Virus record (IMG/VR): IMGVR_UViG_3300022200_000061
Span: 1 to 54,158 of that record
Direction: 5' to 3' (one strand)
DNA: 54,158 bases
Source: a virus
Below the pieces are notes generated by a model. That model was not told the DNA's origin. It searched no databases and was given only the letters and a program-made list of their open reading frames with translations. Below are positions 1-8,587 of the stretch, piece by piece. The translations under genes were made by a program, and so were the position numbers. Positions within the stretch are counted from its first letter, which is position 1. Each line of letters opens with the position of its first letter.

Positions 1-359
1 GGAATTGGCATCGCGACGGCTGGGCCAGCCGATCTTGCGCCAGCCGGTCAGCCAACTATTTATGCGAGTATAGGCGTCGAGAACGTCCTGAATGTCGGTG
101 TATTGCGTATCGTTCAGCCCGCCATCCCAGACAAACGTTGGGCGGTCAGGCTCGTTGACTGCATATAGCGCGGTTTCGATGTCGAAAATCGAGATGCCGC
201 CGCTACCGTATAGGGTTACGTCAGGATAGCCGCGCAGAATCCCGCCAGTCTTTGGGTCTGAGGCCACCGTTCCATTGGGGTAGCTATCGCCGCCAATGAC
301 CATAGGCTGGGGGGTGTAGCTTGAGCCCCCACCCGCTCTTAGGGTGTTTGGTAGCGCTA
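1..359. repeat. Left copy of SGNH-gene repeat (matches 51549-51907)
   Basis: Bases 1-114 are identical to 51549-51662. The first mismatch is C at 115 versus T at 51663. Similarity then falls gradually and ends near 359. A repeat that is perfect only at the contig edge is what a k-mer-sized assembly overlap looks like. Confidence 0.9.
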
Positions 360-510
360 GTCCAATACCAGACTTACCAATCATATCAGATAGTGTGCCT
401 GTGTAGCCAAGGCTACGTAGGTATTCAGCATGGAGGTCATTGTAGGAGCCACTGCCTGAGCTAGTGACCCCTTTCAAGAACTCGAATGCTTCATCATTAA
501 TTGTTTGCAT
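1..510 (-). CDS. Receptor-binding SGNH/GDSL hydrolase, 5' part (runs off window edge)
   Basis: Reading leftward from an ATG at 510 the frame stays open to base 1 (170 codons). The first ~55 residues (MQTINDEAFEFLKG onward) are likely the virion-attachment part. From LALPNTLRAGGGSSY on it matches the hydrolase at 50940-51932. SGNH-family signatures visible: GGDSYPNG (block I, nucleophile Ser) and GGLND (block III, Asn). Block V lies beyond the edge. The ATG overlaps the stop of the upstream gene (TAATG), so translation is probably coupled. SGNH hydrolases on phage tails usually deacetylate surface polysaccharide; that role is inferred. The hydrolase part has higher GC than neighbouring structural genes, which suggests a swapped-in receptor domain. 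If base 1 joins 51548, the protein continues in frame to 372 aa. Confidence 0.8.
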   Translation of the reverse strand, partial: MQTINDEAFEFLKGVTSSGSGSYNDLHAEYLRSLGYTGTLSDMIGKSGIGLALPNTLRAGGGSSYTPQPMVIGGDSYPNGTVASDPKTGGILRGYPDVTLYGSGGISIFDIETALYAVNEPDRPTFVWDGGLNDTQYTDIQDVLDAYTRINSWLTGWRKIGWPSRRDANS

Positions 511-2834
511 TAAATAGCTCTCCGATATCCAAGCAGCTTAGAGGCATCAAAGTTGTCAATGCTGACACTATCACCCTGATTACCGCCCAGCACCTTGATG
601 GTGCCATCTGCGTTCATGCCAGCATAGAAGCCAACATGTCCCTGCCAGCCATTAGGATCGCCACGGCTAAACACCACAACGTCACCAACCTGTGGCGTAC
701 TTACTGGCTTACCCCAATCGAGGTATGACCGAGCATTCAACTTACCAGTCCCAGCATTACCAGTACTAGCATGGAGGACAGCATCAACGAATGCAGCACA
801 CCAAGCAGTCTGTGCGGGATTGATCTTAATACCAGCCGTGTTCTGAATGAACGCTGACAGAATCTGCACGTCCTCTGCATTGTTCTCGTTCTTGCCAATA
901 AAGGCTTCAGCGAAAGCTACAGGGTTAGTTGCATCTACAACAGCAGGTGCATCGACAGCAGAAGTCTGTTCCACAGAACGTTCAGCATAAGCTCGTGCTT
1001 CTACTGGGTCAGGGTTAAAATCCTCAAGGGTTAGCTCGTGGGGATTAACCGAGGCAGCAGCGGCAAGGCCTTCAGTACTGGTGATAGGGTCAGCTACATT
1101 AGTTGCAGCCGGTGTAGGGGCCTTAGCGGGCTCTACAGGGGCATCAGGATCAACGAGTGGGTTGCCACTACCATCCTGATTAAAGATACGACCTGCAAAG
1201 TTCTGTTCCCATACAGTCTTAGCATCTACACCAGTCACGTTAGCCTGTGCATTGATGAGGTTGTTCAAAGGAACGCCCATCGAATTGTCACCGCTATTGG
1301 CCTGATCAGCAATAGACTGAACACGTGGATTACCTGCGTACTGATCACTAGGAACAAACTCCACAGCGGCACCATTCCACACAGGCTTCAGAAGCTGTGA
1401 CATTGGAATGTTTGTAACACCACCGGAGTTACCAGCACCGACACCGGCCTTGCTAGGATCGGATACGGGAACAGTTTCCCAGTACTGCTGGATTGCTGGG
1501 ACAAGCTCAGAGGCATAGTTCTCTTCGAGAATACCCACCAACTTATCTGCATGTTCCGCAGAGACACCCCCACCCAATTCAATTAGGTTTCGTACCTCTG
1601 GACTACCAAGCGTTTCGACAGTATCCTTGTAGCCAAGGGCACCCTCAGTGTTTGAACGCTCATTGACATAGGCACCATCAATGATGGCGTTAAGGTTGTC
1701 AGTAGTCTCCTGAATAACTTCAGGACTAGACGAGCTAGTCAGGCTACCAGCAATCTTACGGATGTTCTCAACGTATCGAGCAGACTCTGGAGAATTGTCA
1801 ATAATGCTAACAGCACCTCGCTTGTCAATCTCTTCGAGCTTCTTAATCGTCTCAACATCCCACATACCAATACCAAGGCTGGTGTTAGCTAGGCCAAGGT
1901 CGTTCAGCAATGCTGACTTGGCAATCTTGGCAGCGATCACAGGATCAGCGTTATACATCATCTGATACTGTAGGCCCACATTCTTGATAGCGCCTTCCAT
2001 GACAGAAGTTTCTACCGAGCCAGTAGACCACTCATTGAACGTAGTGAGAAGTTGCTCAATAGGCTCAACGATGTATGAAGCATCAGAGTTAAGCGCAGCG
2101 TCCTTGATACCAGCAATACTACCATTCAAAGACAGGTTAAGCTGAGCAGCAATGGCTGCCTTGTTCTCCGGGTTGGCACGAATTTGTTCCATGGCCTGAT
2201 TGATCTGTGTCTGGGCTGCAGGGAATGCACTATCTGCTAGGCCGATGATTGTGTTGGTTGCACGGTTCTTCATCGACTCAGTGACAATGCCACCCTCAGC
2301 CCTAATAATCTCAAGCGACTGATTAAGGGCCGTAGCCTCACGAGAACGAGCCTGAAACACCTTATACTCTTGTGGCGTGTAACCAAGCTGTGCAGCTTCT
2401 TTGTTGGCTGCATCAATACCCTGTTGCTCAATAGTACCCTCAACCACAACGTGGCCAAGACCGTTGGCACCAGCGAAGTTGGACCACACCTTATCAAACT
2501 CAGCCTGTAGGGCTGGGGCGTTGCTAAGATACTGGCGACGCAGGTTACGTGCCTTTAGCATACCCTCTTCTTTACCCATCACACCCTGATCAATTGCATC
2601 AGCAATGTCAAGAAGCTCAGTCTCATATCCTGTCAGTACCTTCGTTGACGCATCAACTTGGCTCTGTTTAAAGATGGAGCCAGCGATAGCGCCGATAGTA
2701 CCAAACGCATCGCCTAGTCCATTGGCAAGGACTTCACCACTACGGTCTGGGGCTGGGGCTTGCACAGGAGCTTGAACACGGACGGACGGCTCAATGCCGC
2801 CCTCCATGATCGTATTCCCAAAGTCAATTGCCAT
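510..2834 (-). CDS. Virion-associated peptidoglycan hydrolase / internal virion protein (774 aa)
   Basis: Long Ala/Gln-rich, mostly helical protein with a lytic domain in the last ~115 residues. That domain carries WCAAFV (catalytic Cys), a PQVGDVVVFSRG segment, GHVGFYAG (catalytic His) and VLGGNQGDSVSI, the pattern of phage CHAP/NlpC-P60-like amidases and endopeptidases. It lies directly downstream of the giant internal virion protein and overlaps it by 11 bases, so it is probably an ejected virion protein that opens the cell wall during DNA entry rather than the lysis endolysin (a separate one is at 50292). Start chosen at ATG 2834 with GGAG upstream. The stop overlaps the start of the receptor-binding gene. 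The fold of the first ~600 residues is not recognised. Confidence 0.75.
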   Translation of the reverse strand: MAIDFGNTIMEGGIEPSVRVQAPVQAPAPDRSGEVLANGLGDAFGTIGAIAGSIFKQSQVDASTKVLTGYETELLDIADAIDQGVMGKEEGMLKARNLRRQYLSNAPALQAEFDKVWSNFAGANGLGHVVVEGTIEQQGIDAANKEAAQLGYTPQEYKVFQARSREATALNQSLEIIRAEGGIVTESMKNRATNTIIGLADSAFPAAQTQINQAMEQIRANPENKAAIAAQLNLSLNGSIAGIKDAALNSDASYIVEPIEQLLTTFNEWSTGSVETSVMEGAIKNVGLQYQMMYNADPVIAAKIAKSALLNDLGLANTSLGIGMWDVETIKKLEEIDKRGAVSIIDNSPESARYVENIRKIAGSLTSSSSPEVIQETTDNLNAIIDGAYVNERSNTEGALGYKDTVETLGSPEVRNLIELGGGVSAEHADKLVGILEENYASELVPAIQQYWETVPVSDPSKAGVGAGNSGGVTNIPMSQLLKPVWNGAAVEFVPSDQYAGNPRVQSIADQANSGDNSMGVPLNNLINAQANVTGVDAKTVWEQNFAGRIFNQDGSGNPLVDPDAPVEPAKAPTPAATNVADPITSTEGLAAAASVNPHELTLEDFNPDPVEARAYAERSVEQTSAVDAPAVVDATNPVAFAEAFIGKNENNAEDVQILSAFIQNTAGIKINPAQTAWCAAFVDAVLHASTGNAGTGKLNARSYLDWGKPVSTPQVGDVVVFSRGDPNGWQGHVGFYAGMNADGTIKVLGGNQGDSVSIDNFDASKLLGYRRAI

Positions 2835-5800
2835 AAGATTCTCCTGCTATATCATACATTTCCAGAAGCACATCCACTTGTTCCTGTGACATGTTGCTGG
2901 CGTTAATCATTCTGATAGCATCATCTGGGTCGTAGAGGCCCGAGCCCTTAAAGAGCTTCTCAAACAATACATCAGGGTTTTGCCCTGCTTTGAAGGCATA
3001 GTAGTCGGCTACCTTATCCATGTAGTTGGGGTTATTCCCAAACACACGGGATGCCTCAGACAAGACACGCATCTGGATTTCAATGTCAGCGACATCCTCG
3101 CCCTGACGTGTATAGACCATGAACAACTTGTCCACAATCTCCTTGATATCCTCATCAATCTTATCACTCACTTCCCACTCAATCTTGTTAGACTCCCAAT
3201 AGCGAGCCTCGTCAAGAGTGGCAAAGCCAGCAGCCTTAGCCAACACTTCCATGAAGGAAATGTCGTCATCAACTACCTGACCAGTGCGAGTTGTGATCTT
3301 CCCAAGCTCCATCATATACTGAGCCTTCATCGTATTCGATAGGCCAGTGAACATTTGCATGAACGTCAGACCAATCTGCTTATACTCATCAACGCTCTCA
3401 TATTGACCGGGAACGAAGGGAGCAGCAACAGCCTTGATGAACTCACCTACACGACCACCATCAGCGATAAGCGATGGAGCAGCGGAGCCAGTGATCATCT
3501 CAGGAATAGATGTAGACAGGATGCCCTGCGCGAACTCAATCATCGGAGTGATAGAGAAAGGCTGCAACCTACCAGCGAAGTCGATACCAACATCAGTGCC
3601 AGTCATTGACGACAGCATTCTGTTGAGGACAAGGTTGGACAAGCCACCCTTCACAACTTCTTTAAGTTCAGTCTGTTCAGGAGGCATGAGCTTATCCACC
3701 ATCGTATTGATGATGGGGATACCCGGAACACCAAAGGCTACAGTGTAACCAGTGGCCAGCTTGATACGATCAGTCTTACTTAGGGCCTTATGGCCCAAGA
3801 TCAAGCCAGACGAGATTTTATGAGGCGACTGCAAGAACTGCATGATGACCGACAACGTATTCGAGTTGTATGGCATTTCACCGCCACGGTTCATGTCACC
3901 AGTCAATGCCCGTACCCGTACCGAAAGGTTTTCCCGTTCAGCAGCAGTGAGCTTGTTACGGCCCAGCTTACGAGTGAGTACATCTCGTTCAGACAACCAG
4001 ATCAATGACATCAGTGTTTGTTCACCAAAGTCAAAGCCGACAGCCTGTGAAATCTGGAGAGGCTTGCCAGCCACAGACATAGCCTTCTGAGCTATGTTAC
4101 GATCAGCAAGACGGCCCATCTGTTCAGAGATGTACGAGTGAGCGTTAACAGCAGCACTCATCCCACTAAGCTCATAATCCTTGAGGATTTCACGCATGTC
4201 CTCGGGCTTAACGCCAGAGAACTTACCAACCTTCATGGAAGTTGAAAGATCAACACCACGATGGAATGCACCAAGGATACCCATCTGCTGAACCACACGA
4301 CCCCAACCCAGAGGGTTAAGGCTAGAGATCACAGGGATGGCAGGAGCGAACTGTAGGATAAACTGTCCATGCGGGTTAGAGGCAAGGAACAGTCGGAATG
4401 CAGTCAGTCGGGCTGCGGACGATGGAGAAGCCTGTGCTGCCTTGCGAGCAAGCTTGTCTACCCACTGCCAACCCTTCTCACCAGCCACATCACTAGCGGC
4501 TGCGAAGAAGCGCTTAGAACCCTCATCAATCATATTCACATACCCATCCTGTAGACCAGAGATGTAGCGGTATGCGTTACGTGCTTCGTTGCTACCCTTA
4601 CCACCACGGATATCATTGATATCTGAGGGGAAGTGCATCTTGTCTTTAGGCAGGAGGTCTTTGAACTGTGACATCCAACGACGCTTATCTGCTTCAAGTA
4701 CCTGACGGAAGCTAGTGCGATTAGACACACTGGCGATGGAGCGGGTCAGGCTGTCGATAGGGGACTCAAGCCCCATATCGCCAATGGTCTTATCCGTACC
4801 AACTCGTTCTAGACGCTTGCCACGAAGGCGCTGCGTTGAACGGCCAGCAGAGAACTGAACATCAAGATTGTTGTCGAAGCTCTCATCAACAGACGTTTTA
4901 CTGTCTGCCTTCCAATCGTATTCAAATCCGTCATTCGTATCAGACAGACGGGCTGCTTCTAGTTCAGCTTCACGACGAGACTGGGCACGAGCAATAGTCT
5001 TACGTGCCTTGGTCTTTGGATCGAAACGCGTCACATAGTAGGGATCAGTGTACCGAACATGGTAGTACCCATCGCGGTAAGCAAGAGTCCTATCATCATC
5101 TCGAATACGGCGATTATAACCACTATTAGGATTATTCCCAACAATGATGTTCTCGACCTGTTCCCCATCAAACTCTTCTGCCTTACGTAGTTTAGCAGTT
5201 GTTCCACCTTGTTCATAAAGCTCATCTAGTTCCTTGTTGGTCAGTGTTTTAGTCCGGCCAGTTGCAGGATCATAGTAGCGAGTTACGTTGTCACTAGCGT
5301 TGCGGCTAGTTGGTTCGACAATAAGTTTGGTGTCACTTGGACGGTGTTCAAAGACTTCAAAGCCACGGTTACGGAGCGTACGATTAACGTCAGTGTTCTC
5401 AAGAGCCCACTGCGTATCCTGTACAGTCTTCCAATCAACCAGCACATCAACACCTGCATCATCAATACCACGTGCCTTAATGGCTGAGGTGTTGAATGGC
5501 AGCTCTTGATCGTTAGCATCACGGATGTACTTGTCCACAGCTTCCTGCTGCTTCTTACCAAGCTTCTTCCACTTCTGTAGCATCCTCTTTTGATACGCCA
5601 GAAGCTGTTGGCCCAGACCAGCAGACTTGTCAGCAGCAGAGACACCAGCACCATAGGCACGTTCGTCAATGTTCACTGCCTTCGGAATGATCTGTTGTAG
5701 CACACCACCCTGACCAGTCTCAACACTGCCCAGCTTAATGTCAGGCAACCGAAGCCAACCCCACAGTGGGGAGACATCGAAACCATCGAAGCCAATGTCC

Positions 5801-7806
5801 TTGGGATCGAATGAGTAGTCATGCTTCACTTGAACAAGGAAGTCACCATTCTTCAAGTCCTGCTTAGGAACTGCAGGGGCGTACGTACCATCCTTCTGTC
5901 GTGCCAGTACAGTGATCTCATCATCTGAAATACCGTACTTACGCAGGGCTGCCTTCACAGTGTCAACACCATGAATAGCGTTGGTGAAACCACCCTGCTT
6001 AGGACCAAACACCTGATTGAACAGGATGCCACTACTCTTACCTTCGATAGAAGGCTTGAGGTCAGCAAGGGAGGCCATAGCACTACGGTTCGAGAGACCT
6101 ACGACATTCTTCCAGTCACGTGTGGCCTGAGACTGCGTAGCAGCCTTCTCAGCGTCACTTGCCCAGATAGCGCCATCAGCCTCCTTGACATTCTCAATGA
6201 TCTGCTTGTCAGGCTGTGGCAGAGCTTCATCGAACTCCTGCTTACTACGCAGACGACCTTCACCACCAATCTCTGGCAGCAAGTCATTACCGATGGCACT
6301 GTTACGATCCGTACCATAAAGGATACGAGCAGCATTGCCAGTGGTGTCCTGAGACAAAGCCTTGTGGGCGATGTCGGCCTTAGACGGGTTGGTGTCCTTA
6401 TACACCTGAGAGATAGATGTGGGCTGGACGTTGCTAGAGATATGAGCCTTCTGTGCTTCAACAAACGATGGGTCTGGCTTTGGCACAACAGTATTCAAAT
6501 CCTTAACACGCTTATCACGAATAGTGCTGAGGTTCTGACGCAACGTGTTGATCTCGGTGGTATTCAGGTTATCAGTGAAGGTGATTTGATCAATAACATT
6601 GTCGATACTAAACCCATCGGGATTACCAATCTCATTCATCACAGCTTCACGAAGCTCGTTGATCTGTGCAGAGTTAGGTTCACCGGGGAGGTTATCAACC
6701 ACATTGTTGATATCGTCACCATAAGACGTTGGGGATGGCTTGTATTCAATGAGCAACTGCTCAGGAGCCGAGTCAATCACACCACCTGCTTCAGCAGCCG
6801 CAGCACGTTCACCACGGGCAATAGTCTCAGCAGCAGCCTCACTACCCTTGACAGCACGGCCAAGTGCCTTAGCACCGCCCGCTACCTTAGCCAGAGGGGA
6901 AAGGAGGATGGTGTCGTCAAGAACGGAGAAGATATTGTCAACCCACCGATCAGTGTTGTCGTAACCACCGGGGGTCAGCATCTGTTCCATCATCTGGATT
7001 TGACGCATGGCCGAGGTGTTGTTACCAAGACTGCCAGTGTTAGCCTTAATGGCAGCGACAATCTTTTCAACCACAGGACGGCGTTCTTCCCTTGGGAGAC
7101 GCTCAAGAGTATCACGGAGACGTTCCTTACCCTCACCGAGAGCCAGCAGTGTCTGAGTGGTATTCAATGCACCGCCAGTACCTTCAACGTCCACAAGGCC
7201 CTCAAAGAAAGCCTGATCTGCCGCATCGGCAAATGGGATGATGGAGGTAATGAACGAGGTGACTTTCTCACCCCAACCGGGGTTGTTATCGTTGTTCAGT
7301 GAGTTGATGCTCTTCTGAACCCATGCGTTATACTGGTCCACCTCGTTATAGGCAGTGGCCAGCTTGACACGAATCTCTTCCTGCTCACCATTCTCACCGG
7401 GGCTATCAGAGATAGCAGCAGCCGTAGCCACTCGCCCAGCGATACTGGTGTTCTTAGGGATGTTCTGGAAGTTGGTAATAGCACCCTGCTTCTGCTCATC
7501 CGTATATGCTGGATCAATCAGCACATCCTTCATTACCTCAAGGTCCTCAGCCTGACTACGCTCGTCCCACTTACGAAGGATGGCGTCCAAAGTACTGGAA
7601 CTGGTGGAGTATGAAAGCTGTGTACTGATCGAGCTATACGTAGCATCAATGTTGCCATCAGGGGCCATAGCAGCACCATAGGATGCAACCGTATTAATGG
7701 TTGCTGGATTAGCCGATGGAGAGGGCTGCTTAGCTGGCTGGAAGGCATTCATACGCAACTCTTTAGTGGTGCTGCCCTTATTGAAGTCTCGTAGCGTAGG
7801 TGCCAT
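2824..7806 (-). CDS. Giant internal virion (DNA-ejection) protein, 1660 aa
   Basis: Largest gene in the window. It sits at the position of T7 gp16, after the gp14-like gene and before a lytic virion protein. The sequence is mostly polar and helical, with a hydrophobic stretch near residues 1220-1260 (RLFLASNPHGQFILQFAPAI) and another near TGYTVAFGVPGIPIINTM, which could insert in a membrane during ejection. No catalytic motif is recognised. Start chosen at ATG 7806, preceded by AAGGAAAAG at normal spacing. By position it is expected in the inner core of the capsid and in the channel through the host envelope. Function rests on length, place and composition, not on a recognised domain. Confidence 0.65.
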   Translation of the reverse strand: MAPTLRDFNKGSTTKELRMNAFQPAKQPSPSANPATINTVASYGAAMAPDGNIDATYSSISTQLSYSTSSSTLDAILRKWDERSQAEDLEVMKDVLIDPAYTDEQKQGAITNFQNIPKNTSIAGRVATAAAISDSPGENGEQEEIRVKLATAYNEVDQYNAWVQKSINSLNNDNNPGWGEKVTSFITSIIPFADAADQAFFEGLVDVEGTGGALNTTQTLLALGEGKERLRDTLERLPREERRPVVEKIVAAIKANTGSLGNNTSAMRQIQMMEQMLTPGGYDNTDRWVDNIFSVLDDTILLSPLAKVAGGAKALGRAVKGSEAAAETIARGERAAAAEAGGVIDSAPEQLLIEYKPSPTSYGDDINNVVDNLPGEPNSAQINELREAVMNEIGNPDGFSIDNVIDQITFTDNLNTTEINTLRQNLSTIRDKRVKDLNTVVPKPDPSFVEAQKAHISSNVQPTSISQVYKDTNPSKADIAHKALSQDTTGNAARILYGTDRNSAIGNDLLPEIGGEGRLRSKQEFDEALPQPDKQIIENVKEADGAIWASDAEKAATQSQATRDWKNVVGLSNRSAMASLADLKPSIEGKSSGILFNQVFGPKQGGFTNAIHGVDTVKAALRKYGISDDEITVLARQKDGTYAPAVPKQDLKNGDFLVQVKHDYSFDPKDIGFDGFDVSPLWGWLRLPDIKLGSVETGQGGVLQQIIPKAVNIDERAYGAGVSAADKSAGLGQQLLAYQKRMLQKWKKLGKKQQEAVDKYIRDANDQELPFNTSAIKARGIDDAGVDVLVDWKTVQDTQWALENTDVNRTLRNRGFEVFEHRPSDTKLIVEPTSRNASDNVTRYYDPATGRTKTLTNKELDELYEQGGTTAKLRKAEEFDGEQVENIIVGNNPNSGYNRRIRDDDRTLAYRDGYYHVRYTDPYYVTRFDPKTKARKTIARAQSRREAELEAARLSDTNDGFEYDWKADSKTSVDESFDNNLDVQFSAGRSTQRLRGKRLERVGTDKTIGDMGLESPIDSLTRSIASVSNRTSFRQVLEADKRRWMSQFKDLLPKDKMHFPSDINDIRGGKGSNEARNAYRYISGLQDGYVNMIDEGSKRFFAAASDVAGEKGWQWVDKLARKAAQASPSSAARLTAFRLFLASNPHGQFILQFAPAIPVISSLNPLGWGRVVQQMGILGAFHRGVDLSTSMKVGKFSGVKPEDMREILKDYELSGMSAAVNAHSYISEQMGRLADRNIAQKAMSVAGKPLQISQAVGFDFGEQTLMSLIWLSERDVLTRKLGRNKLTAAERENLSVRVRALTGDMNRGGEMPYNSNTLSVIMQFLQSPHKISSGLILGHKALSKTDRIKLATGYTVAFGVPGIPIINTMVDKLMPPEQTELKEVVKGGLSNLVLNRMLSSMTGTDVGIDFAGRLQPFSITPMIEFAQGILSTSIPEMITGSAAPSLIADGGRVGEFIKAVAAPFVPGQYESVDEYKQIGLTFMQMFTGLSNTMKAQYMMELGKITTRTGQVVDDDISFMEVLAKAAGFATLDEARYWESNKIEWEVSDKIDEDIKEIVDKLFMVYTRQGEDVADIEIQMRVLSEASRVFGNNPNYMDKVADYYAFKAGQNPDVLFEKLFKGSGLYDPDDAIRMINASNMSQEQVDVLLEMYDIAGESYGN

Positions 7807-7817
7807 TACTTTTCCTT

Positions 7818-8297
7818 TTAATCAAAAATACTAGAGAAACCACCGATGCCCTTTTGGATAGCACCAGTCCATGCGCCAATAGTGTTACCACGCTGGGTGG
7901 CTTCATTAGCTTGCCCAATAAAATCAGCACTGCGCTGATTAGCGGCATTAATACCTGTAGCTGCAGCGGCTGTGCCGAGGCTAGAGCCCAGCATACCACT
8001 AAGGTTAGTTGACAGTGCGCCAACAGCACCCACCTGACCACTGGACTTAGAAGTCCCTTGGTTTTCAGAAGCAGCGATAATCTGCGCCCGCCTGATGCGA
8101 GCCTCTCTTACCTTCTGCCTCCGGCTGGTAAGAGCATTGTTTTGATCGTTTGCTGCACTAATGCTGTTAGCTTCTTTTTGCTGGTCGGCGGCCTGACGTT
8201 GCAGAGCGGCAGACTGACTGGCAGCACTTGTAGCACCGATAGCCCCAAAAATACCGACAACAGCAGTGACACCAGCAAGAATTAGTTCAAGTCCCAT
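7818..8297 (-). CDS. Internal virion protein, T7 gp14-like
   Basis: About 159 aa. The N-terminus is hydrophobic (LELILAGVTAVVGIFGAIGA), followed by an Ala/Gln/Arg-rich helix (SQSAALQRQAADQQKEAN) and a Gly/Ala/Ser-rich C-terminus. This composition and the place just before the giant internal protein fit the membrane-inserted gp14-type ejection protein. I chose ATG 8297 over the in-frame GTG at 8303 because GAGGT lies 6 bases upstream of the ATG but touches the GTG. It overlaps the upstream gene by 16 bases. Confidence 0.6.
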   Translation of the reverse strand: MGLELILAGVTAVVGIFGAIGATSAASQSAALQRQAADQQKEANSISAANDQNNALTSRRQKVREARIRRAQIIAASENQGTSKSSGQVGAVGALSTNLSGMLGSSLGTAAAATGINAANQRSADFIGQANEATQRGNTIGAWTGAIQKGIGGFSSIFD

Positions 8298-8587
8298 TCC
8301 CACACCTCATAACCATTGCTCACATCAATCAATGTGGCATTACCGATATAATCAATAATACGCCTGTCTTTCGTATAGGCATAAAGTTTATCATATCCAG
8401 CCGCATACGTTTTTGTAGCAACATCAAACCACTGTTTTTTAATTTCTCGAATGACGGAAGGCCGAGCTTTATAAATGGCCACATGTACTACCACGCAGCC
8501 ATGAATCTCTTCAAGGTAGACCTTATAGTCTTCCGTCTCTTTATATGTACGACGCTGGAATCCAGCTTCTTGGAGTTGTTTGTTCAT
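8282..8587 (-). CDS. Small virion-region protein (gp13-like position)
   Basis: 101 aa, starting MNKQLQEAGFQRRTYKET and ending YEVWEWDLN. It lies between tail tubular protein B and the gp14-like protein, the place of T7 gp13, a GNAT-like virion assembly protein. The alternating charged and hydrophobic sequence could be a small alpha/beta fold, but no acetyl-CoA loop is clear. Its start overlaps the end of the upstream gene, so it is in the same late transcript. Function unknown; the gp13 comparison is positional. Confidence 0.55.
   Translation of the reverse strand: MNKQLQEAGFQRRTYKETEDYKVYLEEIHGCVVVHVAIYKARPSVIREIKKQWFDVATKTYAAGYDKLYAYTKDRRIIDYIGNATLIDVSNGYEVWEWDLN

Noticed and set aside
5971-7302. 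443-codon open frame on the plus strand
   Set aside because: Lies wholly antisense to the 1660-aa internal virion gene, has no ribosome site and gives a Ser/Thr/Leu/Arg-rich translation typical of a mirrored frame.
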